Below are positions 21,860 to 33,926 of a DNA stretch of 64,000 bases, piece by piece. Both the position numbers and the translations under genes were made by a program. Location of the stretch: assembly GCA_032629725.1 (NCBI GenBank), contig JAFEVB010000002.1, positions 2,480,001 through 2,544,000 of the forward strand, in the 5' to 3' direction. The notes under the pieces are model-generated. The model was not told the origin of the DNA. It saw nothing but the letters and a program-made list of their open reading frames with translations, and did no database searches. The first letter of the stretch is position 1; each line of letters opens with the position of its first letter. The stretch comes from Gremmenia infestans. Taxonomy: Eukaryota > Ascomycota > Leotiomycetes > Helotiales > Hamatocanthoscyphaceae.

Positions 21860-22516
21860 AGGCCATGCTGTTAGTTGAGGGACAGGGAAGTCATAGAACG
21901 ATGACCGCTTAGCATATTGCAGAGGGGACTTTGGTTTGGGGTCCGAGAGTTTTAGGCAATAGCATCTTTGAGTAATTGGCAAGAGCTATGGCTACAATTC
22001 CGAATCCGGACTGATCTTGTTGCGAATCGTCAGAGGTCTAGATACTTCCCATGTTGTGAGAATTTCAAGTGAACATCGAGGGAGGAGGCGAGGAAAGAGG
22101 AAATGATGGCTTTAGACCAGTAATTTAGATAAATCATCTGCTAAATCGAGTTTGCAAACTTACCCATAAACATACACTAATTTAAAAGTAGGAACTATTC
22201 TTCAAGCTTTAACATTGGTGCTACACAATCAATGAGAACATTTCAAAAGCACCAATGCATTCAAAAGGAGGATGATGCTAATCCAAAAGATTCTCACCCC
22301 CTATATTACTCCATAGAAGAGACGTCATTTATATCCACCGCTATTTTAAAAAGTGTATCCGCTACCTTAACCGCGAAGAGCATATTCACTTATCAACAAC
22401 TAGGACCAATTTTCGACACGAGACTAACCTCCGACATTTCTACAACCTCCCCATCAAGTCCAACGACCTCCACGTCAATACTTTACCTAAGAGTTGAAGC
22501 AATAACGATCGCCAAT
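21860..22516. other. Spacer and likely 5' leader of 2EXR paralog 4
   Basis: The frame of paralog 4 is open upstream to an ATG at 22232. The added residues are Ser/Thr-rich and unlike the other paralogs, so this is more likely promoter and leader than coding. Confidence 0.4.
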
Positions 22517-23647
22517 ATGTGTACATCGTCCCGTCCAGACATGGTCACCACCCCTCTTACTGCCAGGCAGGATGCCACAATCAAGACACCTGCTGTCCAT
22601 CCCAATACCAGCAACCAAAGCCTCACCTCCCCACCAATCTCCAATCAGGTCCTCCGCCCCTCTACAAGTCACGCCAAGCTACCCACCGGCATCCTCCTAC
22701 AGCTCTGCTCCATCGTTCAAGAACTATCTACCCATACCACCACAAACAATCCCCAGCATGCCGGTTTACGTCGGGAAATTCACGCCCTGGAGAAGAGCCT
22801 GCTTGCTATTGAGAGCGTGTGCGGCAAAGTCTTTTACTTGTTTCCTGTGCTGCCCCTTGAGCTTCGATTGAAGATTTGGGGTTTTGCTGCCATGCTGCCG
22901 CAGGTTATAGGCGTGAATGCGGCCACCCCGAAGCCTTTTCACTGGATGAGGAAAACCATGGGACAGCTAGTCGGGACGGCAATACGTTGTCCGCTGCTAA
23001 GGACATGTAGGGAGGCGCGAGAAGAGACCTTGAGATGGAAAGAAAACTGGAATGAAGACGCAGGAGGTGCAAAAACCTATATGTACTTCTTGGTTGATAC
23101 GCTGTGGGTAACACCAGCCCTACCCGGCGAGGGATTTTCTCCATTGGAGATCATGAGTGGTCCGGTCTGCCGCGCAAGACGATCTGCAGTACTACACAGT
23201 CTTGCAATCAGTGTCAGTGAATATGAACACTTTAGCATGTACCTTCTGATGGGGTTATATATGGAAGAGCTTATCATAGTAGTGCATTCGGAAGTGCATT
23301 CAGAGCATGGTATTGCGATGTTAGTCGAGCCTAGGGGTTCTGTTCAGCAACTCCGCGAATTTAATATTGTGCAGGGGACTTGGGAAGCTGAGGTGAACTA
23401 CCAAACCCAGCTGTTATCTGATATGAAGGATGTTGAAGTGAAAAGGTATGAAGAGTATCGAAGGGAATTAGGTCGTAAGTCAAATCATTCACGTTACTCT
23501 GACGTTCTAAATGCTTATATTTTAAACACAGGGAAACCTTCACAAGGGGAACTTGAGAATCGGGGCATTCGAGACTATAGTAGCTGGAAAGTACCAGCGG
23601 TGAAATTCAGAGAAGTGGTCAGCGCAAGGAATGCTCGTACCTTTTAA
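22517..23647 (+). CDS. 2EXR-domain protein, paralog 4 (apparently intact)
   Basis: Two exons (22517-23474, 23532-23647) give 357 residues. A Thr/Ser/Pro-rich N-terminal segment and a short helical stretch (LRREIHALEKSLLAIE) precede the 2EXR signature YLFPVLPLELRLKIWGFAAM. The conserved features that follow are CPLLRTCREAREETL, FLVDTLWV (Trp intact) and MEELIIVVHSEVHSEHG, and the C-terminal SSWKVPAVKFREVV. The 57-base intron has GTAAGT and CACAG ends. It is a multiple of three without stops, so an unspliced form would add 19 residues. 2EXR is a domain expanded in Leotiomycetes; no biochemical function is known to me. The ATG at 22517 was chosen over 22232 by composition. Confidence 0.7.
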   Translation: MCTSSRPDMVTTPLTARQDATIKTPAVHPNTSNQSLTSPPISNQVLRPSTSHAKLPTGILLQLCSIVQELSTHTTTNNPQHAGLRREIHALEKSLLAIESVCGKVFYLFPVLPLELRLKIWGFAAMLPQVIGVNAATPKPFHWMRKTMGQLVGTAIRCPLLRTCREAREETLRWKENWNEDAGGAKTYMYFLVDTLWVTPALPGEGFSPLEIMSGPVCRARRSAVLHSLAISVSEYEHFSMYLLMGLYMEELIIVVHSEVHSEHGIAMLVEPRGSVQQLREFNIVQGTWEAEVNYQTQLLSDMKDVEVKRYEEYRRELGRKSNHSRYSDVLNAYILNTGKPSQGELENRGIRDYSSWKVPAVKFREVVSARNARTF

Positions 23648-24072
23648 GGCAATGGATTGCTCGAGGGCTTAGACTTCCAACAACACAAGCCTACTCGCTA
23701 GTAAATGACATGGGGACTGCCTACCTAGGTAGGTATTCAGAAGTAGCTCACTGCAATGGAAAGGAAAAGGCGCCCCAAAATACGAGGCTCTGTAAGGAGA
23801 CAAAAGAACCACCTTTGAACCCTTCACTGCTTGGAAGTGATTTGCAAACTTTTGCAAGGATATTTTGCTGTGCGCTAACAAGCTTTGTCGTCGCCTTGCT
23901 TACCTACCTAAGTAGTTGAAGGCATTTACACCAAGCCCACCATTAAAGTCAACTTGCAAACATCAACCTTGCAACTCCTGTTTCCCTATCTGCTGATCAT
24001 AGAGCGCGTATCTATTGCATACAGCGTTTGACTTGGCCTGAAGACGCGTTTAACTCTCCCTTGTCTTGAATC
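23648..24072. other. Spacer between 2EXR paralogs 4 and 5
   Basis: No gene seen. Contains the palindromic word TACCTAGGTAGGTA near 23720. Confidence 0.4.
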
Positions 24073-25243
24073 ATGGACGCCCCTAAGGAGCAAATTGAGT
24101 TGTTACCCTCTCACTCTGTTGTTGTTAACATCGACCAAGCTCTTGCTACCCAAAGACCAAACGATAATGTCAAAACTGAAGGTATGGCTCGGAAAGCCCT
24201 CGCTGATCAGATATACCTGACGATTCTAAGAGCAAGCCATGGCCACGATTCCCACCAGAATCATGAGACAGCTTAATGTCGCCATCGAGAACCTCTCGAT
24301 TCACCTGCAGAATGCTGGGGCTAGCAATTCTGGATTTATGGGGGAGTTGAGTGCGCTGAAATCTAGTCTGCAGACAATCGAGGATCTCAAACGCCCGAGA
24401 TTTCATCCATTTCCGAAACTTCCAGTAGAACTTCGCCTCAAGATTTGGCAATACGCTGCGGCATTGCCCCAAATCATTGGCTTGAAGTGTGTTGAGTCAC
24501 CGTTTTGGCGTGAGGAGTTTGGACACCAACAATCCTCCTGGTGGTGTGGAAACGAAGCAAAATGCGCCTTGTTGAGAGTCTGCAACGAAGCACGTCAACA
24601 GGCATTGAAGGTGAAGGAGAACATCCTTGCATCGCACTATCAGACTCCAATACTTTACGTCAATCTTAATATAGACACCCTTTGGCTGAGGTGGTCTCCA
24701 TATGGTGGCATCAGCACCACTTTTGCGAACTTGTATGAACAGGGATCCTCCTACGAATTGACAAGTCTTGCTATTGACTCCGACCTCTGGAATTATAGTG
24801 GAGACCATTTTTGTTACCTCACAATTGGACATCGGACTGTTAGCCAGTACTTGCACAATCTCAAGGAGCTTATTTGCGTTGTGAGCTCTGACGATATTTT
24901 GGAAGGCGACGTTCCGGTTCTGACGAAAGCTTCCCAAAACGACCCACTTCTACAGGAATTTGGCCAGAATATGAGGGAATCCTTCAAGTCTTGGGAAGAA
25001 GCGGCCGATAGAATAACGGAAATCATCAAAGCGGATAGAGATATGGCTCAGGGGTGCTATGATTTTGCAATAGCTAGTATGAAGCAGTATTTCCTCAATA
25101 AGAAGGCTGTTTTGACTGACGATCGATTATTAGATGGACCCTCAACGCAACAACAGATAGAGAGGGCGGGATTTTCTGATTACTCACTGTGGGTTGCACC
25201 TGAGGTAAAATTCCGAGATATCGTCAGCTCAAGTAAGACTTGA
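24073..25243 (+). CDS. 2EXR-domain protein, paralog 5 (apparently intact)
   Basis: The main frame from the ATG 24239 encodes 334 residues. A 36-codon upstream exon (24073-24181, MDAPKEQIELLPSHSVVV) can be joined in phase through a 49-base GTATGG...TAAG intron to 24231, giving 373 residues. The acceptor is weak, so the start at 24239 remains possible. The helical segment IMRQLNVAIENLSIHLQNAG is followed by the signature FHPFPKLPVELRLKIWQYAA. Then come CALLRVCNEARQQALK, VNLNIDTLWLRW (Trp intact), LKELICVVSSDDILEGD and the C-terminal LWVAPEVKFRDIVSS. Function unknown. It is the last of five tandem relatives on the same strand. Confidence 0.75.
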
Positions 25244-27775
25244 AGGCTTTGAGTCCGAAAAATCATTAGCAAATCCTGAAAGTAGTGGAGTTGCTTGAGG
25301 GTAGGGCGATTACAGACAATCCGAGGCGATGGTCAATAGTCCGAGTAAGAGATACAAGATTACTTCCGTTAAAGGGTTTCGATTCTCAGATGGAATATGG
25401 AATATGGAACCAGACCTGGATGATAGTCATAAATGATAACTGCCAGGAAAATCAATACTGCAATGTCCTTTCTTGCGTTCAACTGCAAGCGACGCTCGCG
25501 TGGGATTGTAATGCGCTGCAATGATGCTTTCTACCCATTGGAGTATTGATCTCAACAACAAATAGACGGTTTGGAAGGCAAGACTGACACCGCTATTAGA
25601 AGGGAGACCTCAAACCATATGTCAAGATGGGACGAGTCGCACATTCACGGTGCATCGAATGGCCTGAAAGTGGTCAGTTGGCAGATAGGAGTTCATTCCC
25701 ACAACTTTCTTTCGTCTGCAATCCTTTGGCAACGTACTGAAGTTGTTCGCAGTATAATAAAAAGCGAGAAATGGAGCACAGAAAGACAGCAGAGCAATCT
25801 AAATAAACTCGAGGCTGGAAAGCGGATGCAGTGCTTATCATTTGAAGGGCTTGGTGGCATCGAGGCGGACAAGCAAGGTCTAGCACCACGCAATGTGTGC
25901 ATGCCTTCGTCTGAAATACAGCCTCTCTTTGTTACGAAAGAGTATTTAGTCTTTAGCGTGGGAGTAAGCCTCTTCAAGTGAAAGAGTTCTTCAGACTCGA
26001 TTCCGGAGCCTATTTCTAGGGAACTTTGCTGACTGCAACTTATGCAGAGCCAACCCCACGCATTGAAGAACTCGTACTTGAAGACAGGAAGGATGGTTCC
26101 TGGGGCAGCCTTACGACTAACTGTTGAAAAGACTTCTCTCAAGGATTTCTAACATGGTATGAATGTAGAGAAGTTCTCAAAATCCTTTCAAGCCGCGTTT
26201 TCGGCGTCTAGAAGGCGAGCCCCACCGTCATTTAAAAGAACATCGTGGGGTCGGTGCCTGATGCGATTGGTCCCTTCAACGTCTCTCACTGCTTTCCTAC
26301 AAAGAGCTGTGGCTTGAGTCCGAAATCCTTCCAGAAGGCCGTGTGAAGCTTTCCATGAGCAAGCGCTTGGTGCGAGGAAGCATATTTTCCCGGTCGAAGT
26401 ATTCTTTCTCCAAGGCTTGATATTATTTCCTATCCAGGGCGTAACTTTGGCCTCCTTTTTGCCGGGATGTTACCTTACTATTGCGGCGACTGCAGCTACG
26501 ACACTGTGCTACAACGGCGGTTGCTAGAACAAATTGTATGCACAGATAGGCATGGCGTGCCATCCAGACGGGCCCGCGAGCCCGCATCCAAGCCGAGAAA
26601 AACGGTCCTTTTCGGCTTCTATGTGGGTATGGTATGTAAGACTAATCTTGCGCCTGAGGACCCCGTAAAAAGGGTTATGGCCTGTCAGCTTATCGATTAG
26701 AGAATATGTATTTGGTTGTTTTGCGAGTTTCTCAATCAATATGGCTCTGGACTGCAGATAGATTCCGAAGCACAGCATGGTGGGGTGTGATGGGTTGGGG
26801 CGGCGAGATCTTGGAGTTGCACAGCGGGTATGATAGTAGTTGGCCGCTACTCAGGATATATCCCTCTCCATTAGCTTCTCAACTGGACTAAGTCCATCTG
26901 AAGGACATCCGAGCATTAAACGAGCGCAGCTGACACCTAGTAAAGATGTTTATAATGTCTGCAATGTCTGTTGCTGGAAGTGGATGGGGATATAGAGTAA
27001 ATAAATCTCGCGCCCCATAAAGCTCTCGGCTCGTATAGAATAGCGGGGTGCAAAGGTAGATATTATATGCATATGCGAACTCTTTTAGTTCCACTACTGG
27101 GGTGTGGACAATGGACATGTACCTCACTCAATACACGCATATCTAAGAACTCTGCTCTTATATCAAACTTCTGCTCTTTTGTGCACATAATCTATTCCTA
27201 CGTATTTCTTTCACGCGCAAGGTTTAGCCGTTCTCACTTGCCCTTTACCCTGGTTCATAGTATCGCGCCGCTGGAGGCTTGTATAAAACCGCAATATCTA
27301 AGGTAGCTAGCTACCCGTACGAGAACTAGCACTGGACCGCCGTGGGGCGAGGGCGAGCCAGTCGACATCACCGGAAGACCTAGGGAGACTAAGGTACGGG
27401 TACGGGACAAGATGAGAAAAAGCTTCTCCGTACCGACACAATAAAACGACGCCAGGGCAGGCACGAGTGAACAACCGTTTTTTACTTTCGATAACCCCAC
27501 CAGTCTTCCTGTAGTTGTGGTGGAATCACCAACTTTGAAATTCCAACTCGCACTCGTATTTGGAGGTTTTCAAGGGAATCGAGACGATAACTCTTGCACA
27601 CCGATAAAGCGTGTCGAAAAAGCTTCGGCGTCTACCGCCCACATGGACTGAGACTTCCAGAATTGTTCTTCACGCGGGCACACAATCTTCAGGCTCGCCT
27701 CGCAACCGTGCCCCTCATTTCTCACGTCCAAGACACTCTTTTCTCCGACGTGGGAAAGACACAACCTCGTCGGTC
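25244..27775. other. Intergenic region, no recognised gene
   Basis: Short frames only; the longest, 25571-25981 on the plus strand, lacks an ATG start and a known domain. A small inverted repeat (GCCCCACCG / CGTGGGGTC) lies near 26218-26252. The last 300 bases are the likely promoter and leader of the bHLH gene. I looked for further 2EXR remnants and found none. Confidence 0.4.
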
Positions 27776-29816
27776 ATGATGGAGTCTTCTAATGCTTGGG
27801 ACCGTCAAGACCCGACCCTGTCTGTCCCCTCCCAAGACGATTTCCAGCAATTCCTCGACATTGGCATGAACGACCTCAGTGACAGCCTTCAATTCGATTT
27901 CCCCGACTACAACCACCAACATGCGACGCAGAGCCAATTGATGCATCAGAATGGCGACGAGGCAATGCATACCGGGATGGAGAATGGGGGTTCGACTGGG
28001 CACGATACTACAATGCAAGAGCACATGCCTTCGATGACAACGGCCACGAGCTATGCTACGATACAAGGAGGGGCTATCTCCCAAGCACATTCTTCGGATG
28101 AGAGTTTGGTCGAGTTGGACGCACAAATACAGTATCTACAACATCAGCGCCATCAACAGCAGCAGCGTCAATTACACGAGCAGCAGCAGAATTACTATAC
28201 TCAGAATCCGATGATTCCTCCAACACCCAATAGCATGGATTTGCACGGAGCTAATGCTCATTTTTATCCACAATCGGATCCTCAACATCAGGCTATGTAT
28301 GATAGGTACCAGATGCAAGCGAAGCAACAAGACGTAAGTTATCCTCCGAAGTTACTCGGATACCTAAATATGTTTTCTGACTTTGCATCAACAGATGGCT
28401 TTCACTCCACTTGTATCCCCAGCAGTGACTCCTCTAGAATCCCACTTCAATATTCCGGAATACACTGTACCAGGAGCCTATTTCAGCCCCTTAAGCTCTC
28501 CAGCTTTACACGCCCAGAATGAGCACTCAGCCATCTACGACGCGAGAAATTCGGGCACCACAAATTCTCCTATCGACATGAACTCAGAAGTTCACTCTGC
28601 GCCTACAAGCTCAGTCATCCTTTCAAGAAAAGCAAGTAAACAAGCACCGCAGAAACCACGCAGTGTGCGAACCGTACGGCAGTCTCCCATAGTGAAACCG
28701 CGGAAATCCAAAAAGAGTAGCACGAGCATTCCTGCCCAAGCTCTTGGGGACATCATAGAACCCACCAATCCTCAGATTACTCGATCGAAGGCGGCAAGTC
28801 TGTCCTATTCCAACCCTAGTACGGAAGAGTCAGAGGACTCAATATCTCCTGAGCATCTGTCAGATATGGCTCCACCTCCAGTACCACCTCCTGGATCAGC
28901 AGGAAGATCTCCTTATATTACGTCCCAGAAGGAGAACCCGAGTCTTCAACACCTGGCTCTTGGGTCCCCTGCAACTCCTGCATCGCTGATGAGATTAACG
29001 CAATCACCTCAAGCGAACGGAGCTGGCAATAACCAGAATATGGATATCGACCAAGGAATGGAGGTTTTCGCTCTACCGGAACCTGCCACTTTCTCGAAAC
29101 CGAAGCCTCCACCTATAGACACTCAGTCTGATGGTCAAATTACTCCCACGTTGGCTTCGTCTGGTGTCCAAACTCCTGGCTTTCAGCCTTTGCCATCCCC
29201 AGCTTTCAATCGTTCGAGGACAAATGTATCTGCAAGTCAGAGTCCACAGATTGATTCTATGAACGGGAGAAAGTCGGCTCAGACTTCTGCTCGCGGCTCT
29301 AAGAAACGTGCAGGTAGTTCAGTCCTCGCATCACCTGCACTTTTGCCACGGATATCTCCTAGTATGAAGCCACTTATCCCAGGGACTCCAAATTTGTCTG
29401 AGAGTACCGCTTCGCTGCTCTTGGCATCCAAGTCAAATTACCAGAAAATCTTAGAAGGTACCCATCTTCCTGGAGTTTCTTATCCCTCGGAGTTGTCCAC
29501 AAACTTGACCTCTAAACGCACCTCTCATAAGATTGCTGAACAAGGTCGGCGAAATCGTATAAACTTCGCCCTCCAAGAAATTGCTACACTGTTGCCACGA
29601 GACACTAAGGACAGCTCTGGAGAAAAGAGTGGAAGCGGTGATGCTGGAGAATCTAATGATCCTGGAGGGAGTGGGAAAGGTGCGGCTCAGAGTGCGAATA
29701 GCAAAGCTAGCACTGTTGAGCAGGCTATCGAATATATTAAGCAGCTGAAGCAGGAAGTCGCCGACGCAAATAAGAGGGCGGAGGAAGCTGAGAAGCAGCT
29801 TGGTGTGAAGTCGTAG
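27776..29816 (+). CDS. nuc-1: bHLH transcription factor, NUC-1/PHO4-like phosphate regulator
   Basis: Two exons (27776-28333, 28395-29816) with a 61-base intron give 659 residues. The C-terminal bHLH starts at about residue 560 with KRTSHKIAEQGRRNRINFAL. The His, Glu and Arg spacing of CACGTG-binding factors is conserved. After a Gly/Ser-rich loop, helix 2 reads KASTVEQAIEYIKQLKQEV and runs into a coiled coil. This loop-and-helix pattern matches N. crassa NUC-1, the activator of phosphorus-acquisition genes that acts downstream of the PHO85-type kinase pathway. The rest is disordered, with a Gln/His-rich block (about 120-145) and many SP/TP sites suited to cyclin-dependent kinase control. Two ATGs stand in tandem at the start. 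The ortholog call is from motif memory. Confidence 0.85.
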
Positions 29817-30856
29817 GGGACTAAGCGTGTTACAACTTACAAGGTGTTTTGGGAGTTTTGGATTAATGATACCATGGCGCGGGATTGCTTTGGATATGTT
29901 TACGACGTTGGAAGGCTAATCGGTGGCCCCCCTGAGCTTTCCTCACCCTCAACTAGCAGCAGGTTGAAGAAGACAGGGGTAGCCACCTATTAATCAGATA
30001 GCAATGCGAGGAGTTTGTTGCGTGGTAAATATAGTACACGTGACGCTTAGCTCTCTGAGGCCTTAGCGCCATGAAATTCATCAGTCTGGGCGACGAACTT
30101 GTGAAAAACGGTGTCTACATTCCAGGTATAACGTGCGGAGGTAGTGGGGGAAATGCTTGGACTCGCACACTATGAAGGTCAGGGGGGCATGATTAGTCCT
30201 CGAAATATAACAACTTTGTTATAGTACAAATAAATGCTGCGTTTTAAATATCGTGAGATTGTTTTCACCTTGAAGCTTCAACGTCTGAAAATATGTCAAA
30301 TCTTCTAGCTGCTATCACATTTCGGGCATCATTGGACAACATCTAGAAATGCCTCAACCTCTAAACCATAGAGTATGTTCTGGAAGTAGAGGCTTGGATT
30401 GATGAAAGCCTTCCTTTTTGGTTTTCATAAGTAATGACCACATTCTATAGTAATTCTTTCAATATGGGTTTTAGCATTTTGTAAACGAGTTGATCTTAAC
30501 TCCAGACTCTGCGCCTAATGTTCATCAAAGAATTCGGGAGTATTGTGAGGTCATACATGATCTGGCTTTCCTCGGGAACCTGCAGCCGTTGATTCAAACA
30601 CCACGCGAGGACCGCGGCTTCATGATGCCGTGAGAAGGAAAGCACCTAGACAGGATCTGTCGTCTCGGTCTTTGTCGTATCTATCCCCTACCTTTCGAAG
30701 TGAAATCCATTTCGATCTCCAGGTCTGATATGCTTTCCAAAGAGCCATTATCCCCACGGCATAACTGCTTGTGCTTTTTGAGTTCTCACAACTCTTGCAC
30801 ATACACCCCCTTCCTGGAATACCGTGGTACAGAAACTTCCTTAAGCTTCGGGGTAT
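29817..30856. other. Intergenic region between convergent genes
   Basis: 3' flanks of the bHLH gene and of PCC1. No coding frame supported. Confidence 0.45.
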
Positions 30857-31238
30857 TCATCCATCTTTCGCCTCAACACCAAGTACATCGACATCTAACT
30901 CCTCCATCACCCCCAGCACCACACTCAAGCTCTCCATAAACCCGTTAACCGCAACCCTTAGCATTCTATTGGTTGTCGCCTTGTATTCCGTGCGTAGCAC
31001 CGTTTCTTCAGACCCGTCGCCTCCTTCAGGAGGGGAAACGGTCGAGAAAGATCGGCATACCAGAGGGGAGAGCTCCTTATCAACTCGCAGAGCTTGGAGT
31101 GCGGCAGATGCTAGGCGGGCCGTAGGGAGGGGTAGGTCGATTGTGCTGGAATGCGAGGTTAGCTTGTTGTAGCGCAGGAGAGTGAGGAGGGACGCACAGT
31201 GAGCAGGGGAAAGAGTGGTCTAGCTGCTGGTGAGCCAT
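30857..31238 (-). CDS. PCC1: KEOPS/EKC complex subunit Pcc1
   Basis: A small two-exon gene: exon 1 31238-31198, a 52-base intron with GTGCGT donor, GCTAAC branch and CCAG acceptor, and exon 2 31145-30857. The 109-residue product begins MAHQQLDHSFPCSLTIDLPL. It continues with TARLASAALQALRVDKELSP and KATTNRMLRVAVNGFMESL, ending in GVMEELDVDVLGVEAKDG. This is the compact Pcc1 fold: beta strand, helix over the DKEL segment, strands, and a long C-terminal helix. Pcc1 is the dimerisation subunit of the complex that makes t6A on tRNAs. Yeast Pcc1 is 88 residues. The gene is divergent from CDC14, with about 500 bases between the start codons. Confidence 0.9.
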
Positions 31239-31736
31239 GATGCTTGTAATGTTTATCTTGGAGATTGATTGCACTGTAAGCACAAATTCCTCTGCATAAA
31301 TTTAATGTCGGCTATGAGATTGGCAGTGGTGTTTTGGGGCGTCAAGGATATTTTTGCGGAAGACTGTATGTTGCTGAGCCAACGGGCCCCCAAAATAATG
31401 GGTGCACTTTAGCTCCATTCGGATTCAACAAGTCTCTTGCTTTTGAGACCAAACATTCTTCAGATCTTGCCATTCATCCAACTACCTTTCTCTTCTTCCC
31501 AAGCTATACTTGATACCGAAGATTATTCCTATTCTCAACTTTGTTTCTGTATCGATTACAGAAGTGCATGTCTTGTGCATACCGGAACATCAAAATAAAC
31601 AAAGTTGCACCGCACGTATCCTCACTTTCCCCGAAAGTCAACCTTCAACGGACTCGACGATACTTTCCAGCACTTGGGACAACATTGGTAGTTGCGACTG
31701 TCTCGAATTCGATACTTCAGAGAACCAATTATCAAG
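31239..31736. promoter_or_regulatory. Divergent promoter region between PCC1 and CDC14
   Basis: 498 bases separate the two start codons. No frame of note was found and no specific operator was recognised. Confidence 0.5.
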
Positions 31737-33926
31737 ATGACTCCTGCCGTCAAGTATGGGCAGATCATCGAGTATATCCCAGGTAAGCTTGCTTATTCCT
31801 CACAACATTTCGCACTTTGCGGGGCCTGGGTAGTTCAGCGTCGTCAGTTGGCGCAACATTATTACACATTGCTAGCATATCCTTCCTAATGGATTATGAT
31901 TCTATGGTTAAATGGGCTGCATCTGTATCTGGCGGCGAGGAATACGAACTGAGCGCATCACAACAATCATCACAACAACAACAGCGCCCGCCAGCGCAAC
32001 CCACTCGTCCATTCATTGTGCTAACCTTCACAGACCGACTGTATCTAGCATCCTATACTACACCGCCGACCCCCGACACTCTCTTCCCATATCCTGATCG
32101 CCAACCTACCCGAAGATCCCCTAGCAAGCGGTCAACTAGAGCTGTGGATGGTCCTTCCGCTGTAGTGTCAGAGAGAGATCGCACCCCTCCCCACTATTTC
32201 TCCATCGACGATTCATTGTTATACAATGCCTTCCACCACGATTTTGGACCACTGCATATCGGACACCTGTACCGATTCGCTGTCCAATTCCATGATATTC
32301 TTGGTGCACCGGAGAATGTAGGCAAGCCAGTCGTATTCTGGAGCAAGGCCGATGCACGAAGTGAGTATTCCTTTCGCAATCGCATGTTTTTCGAAGCAGG
32401 CAACTAACCACACGATTCTAGGCCGAGCAAACGCTGCCTGTATTCTTGCCTCGTACATGGTTCTCATTCAGTCATGGGCACCACATCTTGCGCTTGCGCC
32501 AATAGCACAGGCCGACCCACCTCTCATGCCTTTCCGCGACGCAGGCTACAGTCAAGCAGACTACGGGATTACGGTACAAGATGTTGTATATGGTGTTTGG
32601 AGAGCAAAGGAGCAAGGGTTCTGCGCATTGCCATCATTTGATCTTGAGGAATATGAAAGATATGAACGGGTAGACCAGGGGGACTTCAATTGGATAACAC
32701 CGGACTTCCTCGCATTCGCATCACCACAGCATACTCCTGTTGCGCCAATACTGCCATCTTCTCCACTATATTCGACGCTTCCATCAACCTTGGAGGCAGT
32801 TGATGCTCATCCTACACTCCCAAACCCATTCAAAAACGTTCTGAAGCACTTCTCGAACCGTAATATCGGCCTCGTCGTGCGTCTTAACTCGGAACTGTAC
32901 TCGCCATCGTACTTTACTGCACTTGGAATAGAGCACTTGGACATGATCTTCGACGACGGCACTTGTCCATCTCTTAGTGTCGTTCGCAAGTTCATCAAGC
33001 TCGCCCACGAAATGATCACGGTGAAGAAGAGAGGAATTGCTGTTCACTGCAAGGCAGGACTTGGCCGGACGGGGTGCTTGATTGGAGCCTACCTGATCTA
33101 CCGCTATGGCTTCACTGCTAATGAGATCATTGCATACATGCGCTTCATGCGGCCAGGAATGGTTGTTGGTCCTCAACAACATTGGCTGCACCTGAACCAG
33201 GGAACTTTCCGTGAATGGTGGGTAGAAGAGCAATTTGAGGAGAAAATGAAGGCGAAGCTGGCAACCATGGCACCAAGCACACCAACAAGACAAGGACAAA
33301 AGCCTTACCTTGCCAACAACCAGATTGCCACCCCTCCCAATCGACGATCACCACTCGGAGAAGTCGACAACGAGCAGCGAAATAGCATCGGTATCCAAGA
33401 AGACTGCCTCCCAGCTCCAACACCAGGGCAGCCCAGAAAGACAAGCAGGGCAGTGGACCGCCACCACCCATACAGCCGCAACGTCTCCACATCATTTAGC
33501 ACGACAGAGGACGAGCATACGCTGCAACGAGAAACAGAAATGATCTCCATCCATCGCCAATCCCTCGACGACCCCGAAGGCGAAGACGAATGGCAAGTCC
33601 GCATGCGCACCAACCGCAAATCCTCGCGTTCGCCCGGCCGCAGCGAGAAGAGCTCCCGCTCCATCAGCCAAACAACCACCACCATCTACACCAGCACCAT
33701 CGATAATGATAGCAGCAACGATATCGAGAACATCGGCGCCTCACCAAACCGTCCCAAGACGCCTGGCACAGTGAAGTCTGGCAGTGGCTCAAGCACGCTC
33801 AACAAGGTCCGCGGCAGCCCAAAGCGCAGTGGCGATAGCTTGCGCAACAAGGAGCCATCTGGGGTCCGCAAGACGAGCGGGCGCGTAGGCAGCGTCAACG
33901 CGTCGCGGAAGGTGTCGGGGGTGTAA
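31737..33926 (+). CDS. CDC14: Dual-specificity phosphatase Cdc14
   Basis: Three exons (31737-31782, 32034-32360, 32422-33926) give 625 residues. The N-terminal half aligns with yeast Cdc14: IIEYIPDRLYLASYT, YNAFHHDFGPLHIGHLYRF, NAACILASYMVLIQSW and PPLMPFRDAGYSQADYGIT. The catalytic loop is VHCKAGLGRTGCLIG, with the nucleophilic Cys and the Arg of the CX5R motif intact, and MRPGMVVGPQQHWLH follows. Cdc14 reverses CDK phosphorylation at mitotic exit and in cytokinesis. The C-terminal 250 residues are Ser/Thr/Arg-rich and disordered, as in other filamentous fungi. The first intron is 251 bases, long for this genome. It can be partly read as a Gln-rich frame but is excluded by homology and phase. 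Confidence 0.95.

Noticed and set aside
22232..22516. N-terminal extension of 2EXR copy 4 from an upstream ATG
   Set aside because: Composition is unlike the other paralogs and resembles a leader; the start at 22517 was preferred, although the frame is open.
25571..25981. 136-codon plus-strand frame after the 2EXR array
   Set aside because: It lacks an ATG start and shows no 2EXR or other motif.
31146..31283. Unspliced 67-codon minus-strand frame at PCC1
   Set aside because: Only the spliced product gives the Pcc1 family sequence; the unspliced reading leaves the family frame at the intron.
31817..32407. 196-codon frame starting inside CDC14 intron 1, with a Gln-rich block
   Set aside because: The family start (GQIIEYIPDRLYLASY) requires splicing 31782 to 32034 in phase. 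The Gln-rich part is intronic and the frame runs into the second intron.
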